Positions 10,069 to 18,394 of a stretch of DNA of 64,000 nucleotides are shown here, in pieces. Numbering within the stretch: position 1 is the first letter of the stretch; every line of letters begins with the position of its first letter. The notes under the pieces were generated by a model. The model was not told the origin of the DNA and ran no database searches. It was given only the letters and a program-made list of their open reading frames with translations. This DNA is from Actinomadura madurae (lineage in GTDB: Bacteria > Actinomycetota > Actinomycetes > Streptosporangiales > Streptosporangiaceae). The stretch lies in NCBI RefSeq assembly GCF_900115095.1, contig NZ_FOVH01000013.1, positions 124,001-188,000 of the forward strand, written 5' to 3'. Position numbers and translations under genes: made by a program.

Positions 10069-11153
10069 TCGGCGTCCTCGGCGCGACGGGCGCGGTGGGC
10101 CGCGCCGCCGTCCCGGGCCTGGCGGGGCTCGGGCTCCCGCTGCGGTGCGCCGCGCGCCGCCCGCCCGTCCCCGGCGACGGCACGTGGGCCGTGGACCTGC
10201 GGGACCCGGCCCGGCTCGCGGAGTTCTGCGCGGGCTGCCGGGTCGTCGTCAACTGCGCGGGCCCCTCCTACGAGGTGCTCGACACGGTCGCCCGCGCCGC
10301 GCTCGACGCCGGCGCCGACTACGTCGACCCCGCCGGGGACGACCCGCTGCACGCCCTGCTCGCCCCGCGCGACCTCGCCTCGCGCGGCAGGCGCGCGGTG
10401 CTGTCGGCCGGGCTGCTCCCCGGGCTGAGCGGCCTGCTGCCCCGGATGCTCGCCGGGCACGGGCAGGCCACCGGACTGCTCGCGTTCGCGGGCGGGCTCG
10501 CCCCGCTGACCCCCGCCGCCGCCCGCGACTTCCTGCTCAGCGCGAGCGCGGGCATCGGGGAGCCGCTCGCCGGCTGGTCCGGCGGCCGGCGGGCGCCCCG
10601 GTCGCTGCGGCCGGTCCGGGACGTGCGGCTGCCGTTCCTGCCCGGCGAGGCCACCGCCTACCCGTACCTGCCGACCGAGATCGAGCGGGCCGCCGCCCTG
10701 CTGGGGGTCCGGGAGGCGCGCTGGTACAACGTCTTCCCCACCGGACGGGCCGAACGGGTGCTGAGCGCGCTGTGGAACGGCGGCGTGCCCGACCTGGACG
10801 AGGCCGCCGCGCGGCTCATGGAGGCGATCCGGCTCGACCTCGCCGGGCGCGACCCCTACCACCGGATCGTCGTCCAGGCGTCCGGCCCGGCGGGCACCAG
10901 GACGCTCGTCGTCGCCTCCACCGACGGCTACGAGCCGGCCGCCGCCGTGACCGTCGCCGCCACCGCCGCCGTCCTCGGCGGCACCGTCCCCGCCGGGACG
11001 CACTACGCGGCCGGCGTGCTGGAGCCGTCCGAGGTGCACGCCCTGCTCGGCGGCCTGCCCGGCGTGACCCTCACCGAGGCCGGGCCGGAACTGCACCTCA
11101 TCGACGTCGAAAGGGCCGGCGCGGGCCGCACGGTCGAGGAAGGAGACCTGTGA
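10065..11153 (+). CDS. Saccharopine-dehydrogenase-like NAD(P)-dependent reductase, NRPS tailoring
   Basis: A 362-residue protein with an N-terminal Rossmann fold (GVLGATGAVG at 3-12) and the general form of the saccharopine dehydrogenase/trans-acting reductase group. The GTG at 10065 overlaps the NRPS stop (GTGA), so it is translationally coupled, and it overlaps the following thioesterase in the same way. In pyochelin and yersiniabactin pathways a stand-alone reductase (PchG/Irp3) reduces one thiazoline on the carrier protein. By position this protein is the best candidate for that step, although those enzymes belong to a different (Gfo/Idh-like) family. The role is inferred from context; the oxidoreductase fold is well supported. 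Confidence 0.75.
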   Translation: MIGVLGATGAVGRAAVPGLAGLGLPLRCAARRPPVPGDGTWAVDLRDPARLAEFCAGCRVVVNCAGPSYEVLDTVARAALDAGADYVDPAGDDPLHALLAPRDLASRGRRAVLSAGLLPGLSGLLPRMLAGHGQATGLLAFAGGLAPLTPAAARDFLLSASAGIGEPLAGWSGGRRAPRSLRPVRDVRLPFLPGEATAYPYLPTEIERAAALLGVREARWYNVFPTGRAERVLSALWNGGVPDLDEAAARLMEAIRLDLAGRDPYHRIVVQASGPAGTRTLVVASTDGYEPAAAVTVAATAAVLGGTVPAGTHYAAGVLEPSEVHALLGGLPGVTLTEAGPELHLIDVERAGAGRTVEEGDL

Positions 11154-11935
11154 CCGGCACGGAACCCGGCGGTCAGGACGACCGCTGGCTGCGCATCTAC
11201 CGGCCGAGGCCGGACGCCGCCCTGCGGCTGGTCCTCCTCCCGCACGCCGGCGGGTCGGCGAGCTTCTACCGCTTCTGGCCCGGGCTGATGCCCGACAGCG
11301 TCGAGGTGGTCGCCGTCCAGTACCCCGGTCGCGAGGACCGGCTCGGCGACCCGCGCATCGACGACATGGACGACCTCGCCACCGCCCTGACCGGCGTGAT
11401 CTCCCGCCAGGTCCGCGCCCCGTACGCCCTGTTCGGGCACAGCCTCGGCGCCGCCGTCGCCTACGAGACGGCCCGCCGCCTGGAGGACTCGGGGCCGGGG
11501 CCGGTCCATCTGCTGGCCTCCGGCCGCCACGCCCCGCAGGACTTCCGGCACGAGGACGTCCACCTGCGCGACGACGACGCTCTCGTCGCGGAGCTGACAC
11601 GGCTCGGCGGGACGGCGGCGGTGCTGCTGTCCGAACCCGCCCTGCGCGAGATGGTCGTGCCGATCCTGCGCAACGACTACCGGCTGGCCGAGACGTACCG
11701 GTGCGCGGACCCCCGCCCGCTGCGCTGCCCCATTACCGCGGTCATCGGGGAACGCGACCCGGAGGTGACGCGAGCGGAGGCACGGCGATGGGAGCACCTC
11801 ACGCGGGCGGCGTTCAAGCTCTGGGTCCTGCCCGGCGGCCACTTCTACCTCAGCACCGAGCGCCACGCCGCCGTCGACCGCGTCCTCCACGCACTCGGCC
11901 TCGCCGAAACCCCCACCTGGCCGTCGACCCCCTGA
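11150..11935 (+). CDS. Type II thioesterase (editing)
   Basis: A 261-residue alpha/beta hydrolase with the GrsT/PchC-type pattern: LLPHAGGSASFY near 26, PGRE near 59, the nucleophile elbow GHSLG near 90, and a C-terminal catalytic His in LPGGHFYL. Such enzymes remove wrong or stalled acyl groups from carrier proteins. The GTG at 11150 overlaps the reductase stop, making this the last gene of the operon; the next genes are on the opposite strand. The Ser nucleophile here contrasts with the Cys in the integrated thioesterase. Confidence 0.92.
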   Translation: MTGTEPGGQDDRWLRIYRPRPDAALRLVLLPHAGGSASFYRFWPGLMPDSVEVVAVQYPGREDRLGDPRIDDMDDLATALTGVISRQVRAPYALFGHSLGAAVAYETARRLEDSGPGPVHLLASGRHAPQDFRHEDVHLRDDDALVAELTRLGGTAAVLLSEPALREMVVPILRNDYRLAETYRCADPRPLRCPITAVIGERDPEVTRAEARRWEHLTRAAFKLWVLPGGHFYLSTERHAAVDRVLHALGLAETPTWPSTP

Positions 11936-11960
11936 CCCCGCTCAAGCCGTCGACGCCGTC

Positions 11961-12695
11961 CTAGTGGTCGGCTCGCCGCCACCAAGAGGCCGTGGCGGCG
12001 ATGCCCGCCGCCGCCGTCGCGGCGCCGATGACCGGACCACTGACCGGAAAGGACGCTGTGCCGGTAAGGCCGCCGACCGTGGCGGGCAGCGCCCACGGGA
12101 ACCAGGTGGCCGCGCCGAGGGTGGCGGCGGCGACGCCGCAGACGAGGAGCGCGATGGTCGCCGCGATGCCCGGGAGGTAACCGCGGCCCGCGCTGGCGGC
12201 GAGCGCCACCGGGAGCGTGAGGGCGACGGTGAGGGCGAGCAGCAGGACCAGGCCGGACACCCCATGGTGCGGGGTGCCGGACAGCCCGAGAAGGGTCCCC
12301 GTCGTGACCCAGGCGGCGGTCTGGAAGGCACCGAGCAGGATCAGCCAGCCCGTGGTGACGGCGAACTTGGCGAGGACGATCGCGGTGCGGGACGTGGGGA
12401 GAGCGAGGAGGTCCAGGACGGTGCGGTCGCTGAACTCGCGGCCGAACATCCAGGTGACCAGGATGCCGAAGAGCAGGAAGCCGCCCGCGGCGTCGATCTG
12501 CATGAGGGCGGTGCGGAAGCCGGGCCAGTCCGGGGTGATGCCCAGCGCTTGGGACTTCCCGCTCAGGGACGGGGTGTCGGAGGCGCCGGTGAACAGGGCG
12601 GCGAGCGCCACCGGGAGCAGGAACGCCGCGGCGGTGACCCAGGGGGCGCGGGACCGCAGGAACTTGGTGATCTCGGTGCGCAGCGCGGCGCTCAT
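11961..12695 (-). CDS. ABC-2 type transporter permease
   Basis: A 244-residue membrane protein with about six hydrophobic segments, beginning with a cytoplasmic TEITKFLRSRAPW-type stretch typical of ABC-2 permeases. The GREFSDRTVLDLLALPTSR region near 85-103 is the conserved loop of this family. Its start overlaps the stop of the ATPase (12692) by four bases, so the two form one exporter. The substrate is not visible; drug or lipid export is usual for such pairs. It is convergent with the NRPS operon. Confidence 0.88.
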   Translation of the reverse strand: MSAALRTEITKFLRSRAPWVTAAAFLLPVALAALFTGASDTPSLSGKSQALGITPDWPGFRTALMQIDAAGGFLLFGILVTWMFGREFSDRTVLDLLALPTSRTAIVLAKFAVTTGWLILLGAFQTAAWVTTGTLLGLSGTPHHGVSGLVLLLALTVALTLPVALAASAGRGYLPGIAATIALLVCGVAAATLGAATWFPWALPATVGGLTGTASFPVSGPVIGAATAAAGIAATASWWRRADH

Positions 12696-13411
12696 GCAGC
12701 CGCCTCCCGCCGATCGTCGGTCAGCAGGCGCAGGAAGACGTCCTCCAGGTCTTCGGCGCCGCAGGTGCAGCGGGGCAGGTCGGCGGCGGGGAACTCGGTC
12801 AGCATGCGGCCCCGGTCGATGACGCCGATGCGGTCGGCGGTGCGGGCGACCTCGGCGAGGATGTGGCTGGAGACCAGGATCGCCGTGCCGGACTGGTCGG
12901 CGAGGCGTCGCAGGATGCCGCGCAGTTCCACGATGCCGACCGGGTCGAGTCCGTTGGCCGGTTCGTCCAGGACGAGGACGTCGGGACGGTGCAGGACCGC
13001 CTTGGCCAGCCCCAGTCGCTGAGCATTGCCCAGGGACAGGGTTCCGGCGCGCTGATCGCGGTAGGAGGCCAGGCCGAGCAGCTCGATGGCGCGGTCGACG
13101 GCGTCGCGGTCGGGTTCGCGGCGCAGGCGGCGGGCGAGCTCCAGGTTCTCGCGGACGGTGAGGCCGGGATACGAGTGGGCGCCGTCGACGAGGTAGCCGA
13201 CCCGGCTCCAGTCCTGCCCGTCCCTTCCGAACAGGCGTACCGTGCCGCTCGTCGGGCGGGTCATGCCGAGCAGCATCCGGATCGTGGTGGACTTGCCCGC
13301 GCCGTTGAGGCCGAGGAAGCCGTAGATCTGTCCGGGCTCGACGCGCAGGCTGAGCCCGTCCACGGCGGTGGTGCGCCGGTAGCGCTTGGTGAGGCGGTGC
13401 GTCTGGATCAT
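12692..13411 (-). CDS. ABC transporter ATP-binding protein
   Basis: A 239-residue ATPase with Walker A GLNGAGKST near 35-43, a signature region TLSLGNAQR in which LSGGQ is degenerate, Walker B VLVLDEPANGLDP, and the H-loop SSHIL. The C-terminus is rich in Cys (RCTCGAEDLEDVF) before the usual LEDVFL helix. It overlaps the TetR gene stop and the permease start by four bases each, so TetR-ATPase-permease is a single leftward operon. Confidence 0.92.
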   Translation of the reverse strand: MIQTHRLTKRYRRTTAVDGLSLRVEPGQIYGFLGLNGAGKSTTIRMLLGMTRPTSGTVRLFGRDGQDWSRVGYLVDGAHSYPGLTVRENLELARRLRREPDRDAVDRAIELLGLASYRDQRAGTLSLGNAQRLGLAKAVLHRPDVLVLDEPANGLDPVGIVELRGILRRLADQSGTAILVSSHILAEVARTADRIGVIDRGRMLTEFPAADLPRCTCGAEDLEDVFLRLLTDDRREAAA

Positions 13412-13956
13412 CGGACGATCACCTCCAGGGCCTCGGCCATCACGGTGCGCAGGGCGGGACGGCCGCCGGCCTCGGTCCAGCGGGTCATCGCGGTGGTGGC
13501 GGCGGCCAGGCAGGCGCTCGCGGCGACCTGGACCTCGAAGGGGTCCTCGTCCGGAAGGGCGGCGGCGATGGCCTGCTGGGTGGTGTGGTTGTTCTCCCAG
13601 ACCCGGGCCCGCAGCGCGGGGGTGTCGAGGATCAGCCGGGTCCGGGTGAGCAGGAGGTGCGGGTCGGGCGGCAGTTCGTCCAGGCCCTCCAGGATGCTCG
13701 TGGCGATGCGGCGCAGGAGCGGTTCGCCGGCCGGCCGCCGCCGGACCCGCTCGGCGATCAGCGGATCGTAGTCGTCCTCCATGACCAGGTGCTCCTTGGT
13801 GGGGAAGTGCCGGAACACGGTCATGGCGGAGACGTCGGCGGCCTCGGCCACCTCGGCGACCGTGGTGGTGTCGAAGCCGTTCTCGCAGAACAGGCGCATG
13901 GCCTGCTCCTGGATCGCCCGGCGCGTCCGTTCCCGCTTGGTCTCCCGCAAGCCCAT
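13408..13956 (-). CDS. TetR-family regulator of the leftward ABC exporter
   Basis: 182 residues with a classic TetR N-terminal HTH (RRAIQEQAMRLFCENGF, then TVAEVAEAADVSAMTVFRHF with FPTKEHL). The ATG at 13956 is 17 bases from the perfect inverted repeat at 13974-13990, which probably is its operator. It is first in the operon with the ATPase and permease. A ligand exported by the transporter probably relieves repression; this is inference from the standard local-repressor arrangement. Confidence 0.9.
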   Translation of the reverse strand: MGLRETKRERTRRAIQEQAMRLFCENGFDTTTVAEVAEAADVSAMTVFRHFPTKEHLVMEDDYDPLIAERVRRRPAGEPLLRRIATSILEGLDELPPDPHLLLTRTRLILDTPALRARVWENNHTTQQAIAAALPDEDPFEVQVAASACLAAATTAMTRWTEAGGRPALRTVMAEALEVIVR

Positions 13957-13973
13957 GCGTTAGAGACTAGCAA

Positions 13974-13990
13974 GTGTTACTCACTAACAC
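13974..13990. promoter_or_regulatory. Inverted repeat, probable TetR operator
   Basis: GTGTTA-CTCAC-TAACAC is a perfect 6-bp inverted repeat with a 5-bp spacer in the 89-bp gap between two divergent TetR genes. Form and position are those of a TetR-family operator. A second, weaker arm pair GAAC...GTTC lies at 14023-14043, close to the rightward gene. Confidence 0.75.
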
Positions 13991-14045
13991 AAGAGCCTTT
14001 CTTGGATCCGTTGCTGATCATTGAACGAGTGTTTATATTGTTCTC

Positions 14046-14723
14046 GTGAGCACGAGGAGCGCGCCTTCGGCGGGCAGTGGCGACGCCGCCACCGCGATCC
14101 GCATCCGGGACGCCGCGATCGACCGGTTCGGCCGCGACGGGTTCTCCGTCGGGCTGCGGGCCATCGCCGAGGACGCGGCGGTGTCGCCAGGGCTGGTCGT
14201 GCACTACTTCGGGTCGAAGAAGGGCCTGCGGCGCGCGTGCGACGAGCGGGTGCGCGAGGTGATCGTCACTGAGAAGCGCGCGGCCGCGACCGACGGCACC
14301 GCCGCCGGGCTCCTGGCGCAGCTGGCCGACGTCGAGAGGTTCGCCCCCGTCGTCCTGTACGTGGTGCGGACGTTGCGCGAAGGCGGCGACCTGGCCGCCG
14401 ACCTGTTCGAGGACATGGTCGAGGACGCGACGCGGTACTTGGAGGCGGGCGTCGAGGCCGGGGTGGTCCGGCCGAGCCGCGACCCGGCCGCCCGTGCACG
14501 GGTGATGGCGTACCAGGCGATGGGCGGCATGCTGATGTGGCTCACGACGCACCCGGAGCACGCCGACCCGGCGTCCTTCGGCAAGGCCCTGCGCGCCTAT
14601 ATGGAGGAGGTGACGGTCCCCATGCTCGAAGTGTTCACCGAGGGGCTCTACACCGACCGGTCACTCCTGGAGGAGTATCTCCTGTACGTCCCGGACCCGC
14701 CCCGCGACCGGTCCCGGGATTGA
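14046..14723 (+). CDS. TetR-family regulator of the rightward ABC exporter
   Basis: 225 residues with a TetR HTH (IRDAAIDRFGRDGFSVGLRAIAED followed by VSPGLVVHYFGSKKGL). The proposed GTG at 14046 places the HTH about 15 residues in; the lead sequence is Ser/Ala-rich. The C-terminal ligand domain ends with a charged DPPRDRSRD tail. It is divergent from the leftward TetR operon and lies 88 bp before an ATPase gene on the same strand. It is a likely local repressor of the two downstream genes. Confidence 0.88.
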   Translation: MSTRSAPSAGSGDAATAIRIRDAAIDRFGRDGFSVGLRAIAEDAAVSPGLVVHYFGSKKGLRRACDERVREVIVTEKRAAATDGTAAGLLAQLADVERFAPVVLYVVRTLREGGDLAADLFEDMVEDATRYLEAGVEAGVVRPSRDPAARARVMAYQAMGGMLMWLTTHPEHADPASFGKALRAYMEEVTVPMLEVFTEGLYTDRSLLEEYLLYVPDPPRDRSRD

Positions 14724-14811
14724 CCCACCGCGCCATTTCACCGTCCCCCGGACGGTCCGCCGAGCAAACTCGGCCCCACCTTTCTTCATGCTTTTCAGCG
14801 AGGGCTGAACA

Positions 14812-15738
14812 ATGACCCCTGCCATCGAGATCAACGACCTGCACAAGGCCTTCGGGAAAGTGAAGGCGCTGGACGGGCTCGACCTGTCCGTGCGGACCGG
14901 CCACGTCCACGGGTTCCTCGGGCCGAACGGCGCCGGGAAGTCCACCACGATCCGGATCCTGCTCGGGGTGCTGCGCGCCGACGCCGGACGGGCCCGGCTG
15001 CTCGGCGGCGATCCCTGGACCGACGCGGTCGCACTGCACCATCGCCTGGCCTACGTCCCTGGCGATGTGGAGCTGTGGCCCAACCTGACCGGCGGCGAGG
15101 CGATCGACCTGTTCGCCCGGCTGCGCGGCGGTGCCGACCGGACCCGCCGGGACGAGCTGTGCGAGCGGTTCGACCTGGACCCCACCAAGAAGGGCCGCAC
15201 CTACTCCAAGGGCAACCGGCAGAAGGTCGCGCTGGTCTCGGCGCTGGCGAGCGACGTCGAGCTGCTGCTGCTCGACGAGCCGACCGCCGGGCTCGACCCG
15301 CTGATGGAGGCCGTCTTCCAGGAGTGCATCCGCGAGGCCCGCGACTCGGGGAGGACGGTCCTGCTGTCCAGCCACATCCTCGCGCAGGTGGAGGCCCTCG
15401 CCGACCGTGTCTCGATCGTCCGGCACGGCCGGATCGTGGAGACCGGCACGCTGACCGAGCTGCGGCACCTGACCCGCACCAGCGTCACCGCCACCACCGA
15501 CCGGGACGCCCGCGCGCTCGCCGGCCTGCCCGGCGTCCACGACCTGCGCACCGAGGACGGCCAGCTCCGCTTCGACGTCGACGGCGATCACCTGGCGGCC
15601 GCCGTGCGCCGCCTCGGCGAACTGGACGTCCACACCCTCACCGCGCACCCGCCCACCCTGGAGCAGCTGCTGCTGCGGCACTACGGCGACGACCTCACCC
15701 GCACCGGCGACGGCGCGACCGCCGGGAGGACCTCATGA
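14812..15738 (+). CDS. ABC transporter ATP-binding protein (daunorubicin-resistance type)
   Basis: 308 residues: Walker A GPNGAGKST near 41-49, the loop YVPGDVELWPNLTGGE, a signature YSKGNRQK that is degenerate relative to LSGGQ, Walker B LLLDEPTAGLDP, H-loop SSHIL, and a C-terminal extension of about 90 residues. The length and C-terminal domain match DrrA-like exporters with large two-part permeases. The ATG at 14812 follows GAGGG. The stop overlaps the next gene ATG (ATGA). Confidence 0.92.
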   Translation: MTPAIEINDLHKAFGKVKALDGLDLSVRTGHVHGFLGPNGAGKSTTIRILLGVLRADAGRARLLGGDPWTDAVALHHRLAYVPGDVELWPNLTGGEAIDLFARLRGGADRTRRDELCERFDLDPTKKGRTYSKGNRQKVALVSALASDVELLLLDEPTAGLDPLMEAVFQECIREARDSGRTVLLSSHILAQVEALADRVSIVRHGRIVETGTLTELRHLTRTSVTATTDRDARALAGLPGVHDLRTEDGQLRFDVDGDHLAAAVRRLGELDVHTLTAHPPTLEQLLLRHYGDDLTRTGDGATAGRTS

Positions 15739-17387
15739 CCGCGACGACCCTCCCCGCACCCGCCCGCGTCACCGCCGGGGGAGCGCTGGCGGGCACGGGC
15801 ACGCTGCTGCGGTTCATGCTGCGCCGCGACCGCGTGCGGTTCCCCGCCTGGACGCTCGGCGTGGCGCTGCTCATGGGCTACTTCACCACCGCGCTGAACT
15901 CCGTCTACAGCACGACCGAGCAGCTGGAGTCGGTCAGCGAATTCTCGACCAGCCCCGCCGGGGCGATCTTCGGTGGACCCGCCTACGGCTACGACGCCAT
16001 CACCCTCGAACGGTTCCTGTCGGGGCAGTACGGCCTGTACATCATGCTCGGCGCGGCGCTGATGGCCCTGCTGACCGTCACCCGGCACACTCGCGCCGAG
16101 GAACGCTCGGGGCGCGCCGAACTGGTCCGCGCGAACGTCGTCGGACGGTCCGCCCAGCTCACCGCCGCGCTCATCCTCACCGCGCTGATGAGCGCCGCCG
16201 TCGCCGTCCTGGTCACCGCCATCATGCTCGCCGCCGGGTACGCCGCCGCCGGGTCGGCCCTGTTCGGCGCGTCCGTCGGCGCCGTCGGACTGGTCTTCGG
16301 CGGCATCGCCGCGATCGCCGTGCAGATCTTCGCCTTCCCCCGCGCCGCCTCCGGGCTCACCGGCGCGGTCCTCGGCGCCGCGTTCGTCCTGCGCGGCATC
16401 GGCGACATGAGCGCCGTCCAGGACACCGGGCCCTCCTGGCTGTCGTGGCTGTCCCCGCTCGGCTGGTCACAGCAGACCGCGCCCTACGTGCTCGACCGAT
16501 GGTGGCCGTTGGCCTTCTCACTGGCCTGCGCCGCCGCGACGGCCACCGCCGGGTACCGCCTGTCCGCCCGCCGCGACGTGGACGCGGGACTCGTCCCACC
16601 ACGTCCGGGTTCGCCCCGCGCCGCCGCCTGGCTTCGCGACGCGCCCACGCTCGCCTTCCGCCTCCAGCGCGCCGGAATCGCCGGCTGGAGCATCGCGCTG
16701 CTGATCGCGGGCGTGGCCTACGGCGCGTTCGCCCAGCCGATGGCCGACGGCCTGGACGACGCCCCGGAAGACCTGATCGCCGTCATGGGCGGCAGCCGGG
16801 ACCTCGTGGCCGGCTACCTCGGCACCATGGGCCTGACCATGGCGTTCGCGGTCACCGTGTTCGCCGTCCTGGCCGTGCAGGCGGTACGGGCCGAGGAGTC
16901 CGCCGGACGCACCGAACCCGTGCTGGCGACCGCCGTCAGCCGTACGGGGTGGCTCGGCGGCAACCTCGCCGTCACCGCGATCGCCGTCCCCTGGCTGCTG
17001 TTCCTCGCCGGCCTGGGCACCGGGGCCGCCGCGGCCATCGGCACCGGCGACGCCGCACTGCTATGGAAGACCACCCTCGGACACATCGCCCACGCACCGG
17101 CCGTGTGGCTGCTCCTCGCCGCCGCCGGGCTGCTGTACGGGGCACTGCCCCGTGCGCTGCCGATCGTCTGGGCGGCCCTCGGCTACGGCGTCGTCGCCGG
17201 ATTGTTCGCCCCCGTCCTGGACCTGCCTGACGGCGCCGTCCGCATCTCACCGTTCGCGCACGTCGGCGAATACCCGCGCGAACACGTCAGCGCCGCCGCG
17301 GTCGGCGTCCTCATCCTCCTGACCGCCGCCCTCACCGCCCTCGCGCTGCGGACGTTCAACCGCCGCGACCTTAAGACAGGGGCGTGA
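15735..17387 (+). CDS. Large ABC-2 type exporter permease
   Basis: 550 residues with about twelve hydrophobic segments in two halves that look like a duplicated six-helix unit. Each half has an exposed TRAEERSGRAELV-like or RAEESAGRTEPVL-like loop (residues near 115 and 385), a family hallmark of actinobacterial polyketide or drug exporters. The ATG at 15735 overlaps the ATPase stop. Together with the ATPase and the TetR at 14046 it forms a self-regulated exporter; the substrate is unknown. Confidence 0.88.
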   Translation: MTATTLPAPARVTAGGALAGTGTLLRFMLRRDRVRFPAWTLGVALLMGYFTTALNSVYSTTEQLESVSEFSTSPAGAIFGGPAYGYDAITLERFLSGQYGLYIMLGAALMALLTVTRHTRAEERSGRAELVRANVVGRSAQLTAALILTALMSAAVAVLVTAIMLAAGYAAAGSALFGASVGAVGLVFGGIAAIAVQIFAFPRAASGLTGAVLGAAFVLRGIGDMSAVQDTGPSWLSWLSPLGWSQQTAPYVLDRWWPLAFSLACAAATATAGYRLSARRDVDAGLVPPRPGSPRAAAWLRDAPTLAFRLQRAGIAGWSIALLIAGVAYGAFAQPMADGLDDAPEDLIAVMGGSRDLVAGYLGTMGLTMAFAVTVFAVLAVQAVRAEESAGRTEPVLATAVSRTGWLGGNLAVTAIAVPWLLFLAGLGTGAAAAIGTGDAALLWKTTLGHIAHAPAVWLLLAAAGLLYGALPRALPIVWAALGYGVVAGLFAPVLDLPDGAVRISPFAHVGEYPREHVSAAAVGVLILLTAALTALALRTFNRRDLKTGA

Positions 17388-17434
17388 GACCGCTTGAGGC
17401 CCGCCTCGCCAGGAGACGATGCGGTGATCGCCGG

Positions 17435-18394
17435 TCAGTCGTGTACTGCGGGGAGGGCTTCGTGGGCCTTGCGGTATTCGTTGGTCAGGCGGCGGACGAT
17501 CTCGGCGGCCGGCAGCACCGTGTCGATCAGGCCCGCCGACTGGCCGGCCTCCACCTTCCCGAAGGCGGTGTCGCCCTCGGCCGCGGCCGTCCTGAGCGTC
17601 GCCTTGCCGAACTCGATGCGCCGTTGCTCCAGGTCGACCCCGGTGTTCTCCAGCTCGGCCATGCGCTCGGTGAACGCGTTCGCGAGGGTCCGGACGATGC
17701 CGAGGTCGCGGCCGACCGTGCGGGTGCCGGCGACGCTCGCCGCGAGGACGGCTTCCTTGTAGGCGCTGTGCACGGTCGCTTCCGAGCTGGCGAGGAACCG
17801 GGTGCCGAACTGGGCGGCTCCCGCGCCGAGTGCCAGGGCGGCCGCGAGGCCGGAGCCGTCCGCGAACCCGCCGGAGGCGATGACGGGAGTGTTCGGCGCC
17901 GCCTGCACGATGGCGCGGGTGATGACCAGGGTGGAGACGAGGTCGGGCGGCGGGTGCCCGCCCGCCTCCGCGCCCACGGCGACAAGGCCGTCGACGCCCG
18001 CGTCCACGGCCTTGGCCGCGTGCTCGACGCTCGCGACGACGTGCAGGCAGATCGTCCCGGTGCCGTCGAACCTCGGCAGATAGCGCCGCGGGCCGCCTTG
18101 CGAGGCGATGAGGACGGGGACGCGCTTTGCCGCCAGCAGGTCCATCACCTCGTCCGATCCCTTGCGGTTCAGCGGGAGGTTGACCGCGAACGGCGCGTCG
18201 GTGCCGGCCCGCACCTCGTCGATGGCGCGTTCCAGATACGGGATCCGCATCGGCCCCGCGGCGATGACGCCGAGACCGCCGGCCCGCGACACCGCGAGCG
18301 GCAGCGCGGCGTTCGACGAGGCCCACGACATGCCGGCCTGGACGATGGGGAGGTCCACGCCGAGCAGCCGTGTCACCGAGGTCTCGATCCTCAT
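17435..18394 (-). CDS. Nitronate monooxygenase / 2-nitropropane dioxygenase family flavoprotein
   Basis: 319 residues with a TIM-barrel FMN fold: LPIVQAGMSWASS near 16, AGGLGVIAAG, the catalytic-His region GAEAGGHPPPD near 146, and the phosphate-binding GGFADGSG plus LGAGAAQFGTRF. The family covers nitronate monooxygenases and FabK-type enoyl-ACP reductases, so the substrate cannot be fixed. The ATG at 18394 overlaps the acyl-CoA ligase stop, placing it last in the leftward CoA operon, where it may oxidise or reduce an enoyl-type intermediate. Confidence 0.82.
   Translation of the reverse strand: MRIETSVTRLLGVDLPIVQAGMSWASSNAALPLAVSRAGGLGVIAAGPMRIPYLERAIDEVRAGTDAPFAVNLPLNRKGSDEVMDLLAAKRVPVLIASQGGPRRYLPRFDGTGTICLHVVASVEHAAKAVDAGVDGLVAVGAEAGGHPPPDLVSTLVITRAIVQAAPNTPVIASGGFADGSGLAAALALGAGAAQFGTRFLASSEATVHSAYKEAVLAASVAGTRTVGRDLGIVRTLANAFTERMAELENTGVDLEQRRIEFGKATLRTAAAEGDTAFGKVEAGQSAGLIDTVLPAAEIVRRLTNEYRKAHEALPAVHD

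Noticed and set aside
1..11935. Madurastatin-type siderophore cluster
   Set aside because: Madurastatins need Ser, Orn and Ala-type modules; both A domains here carry cysteine codes and three Cy domains are present.
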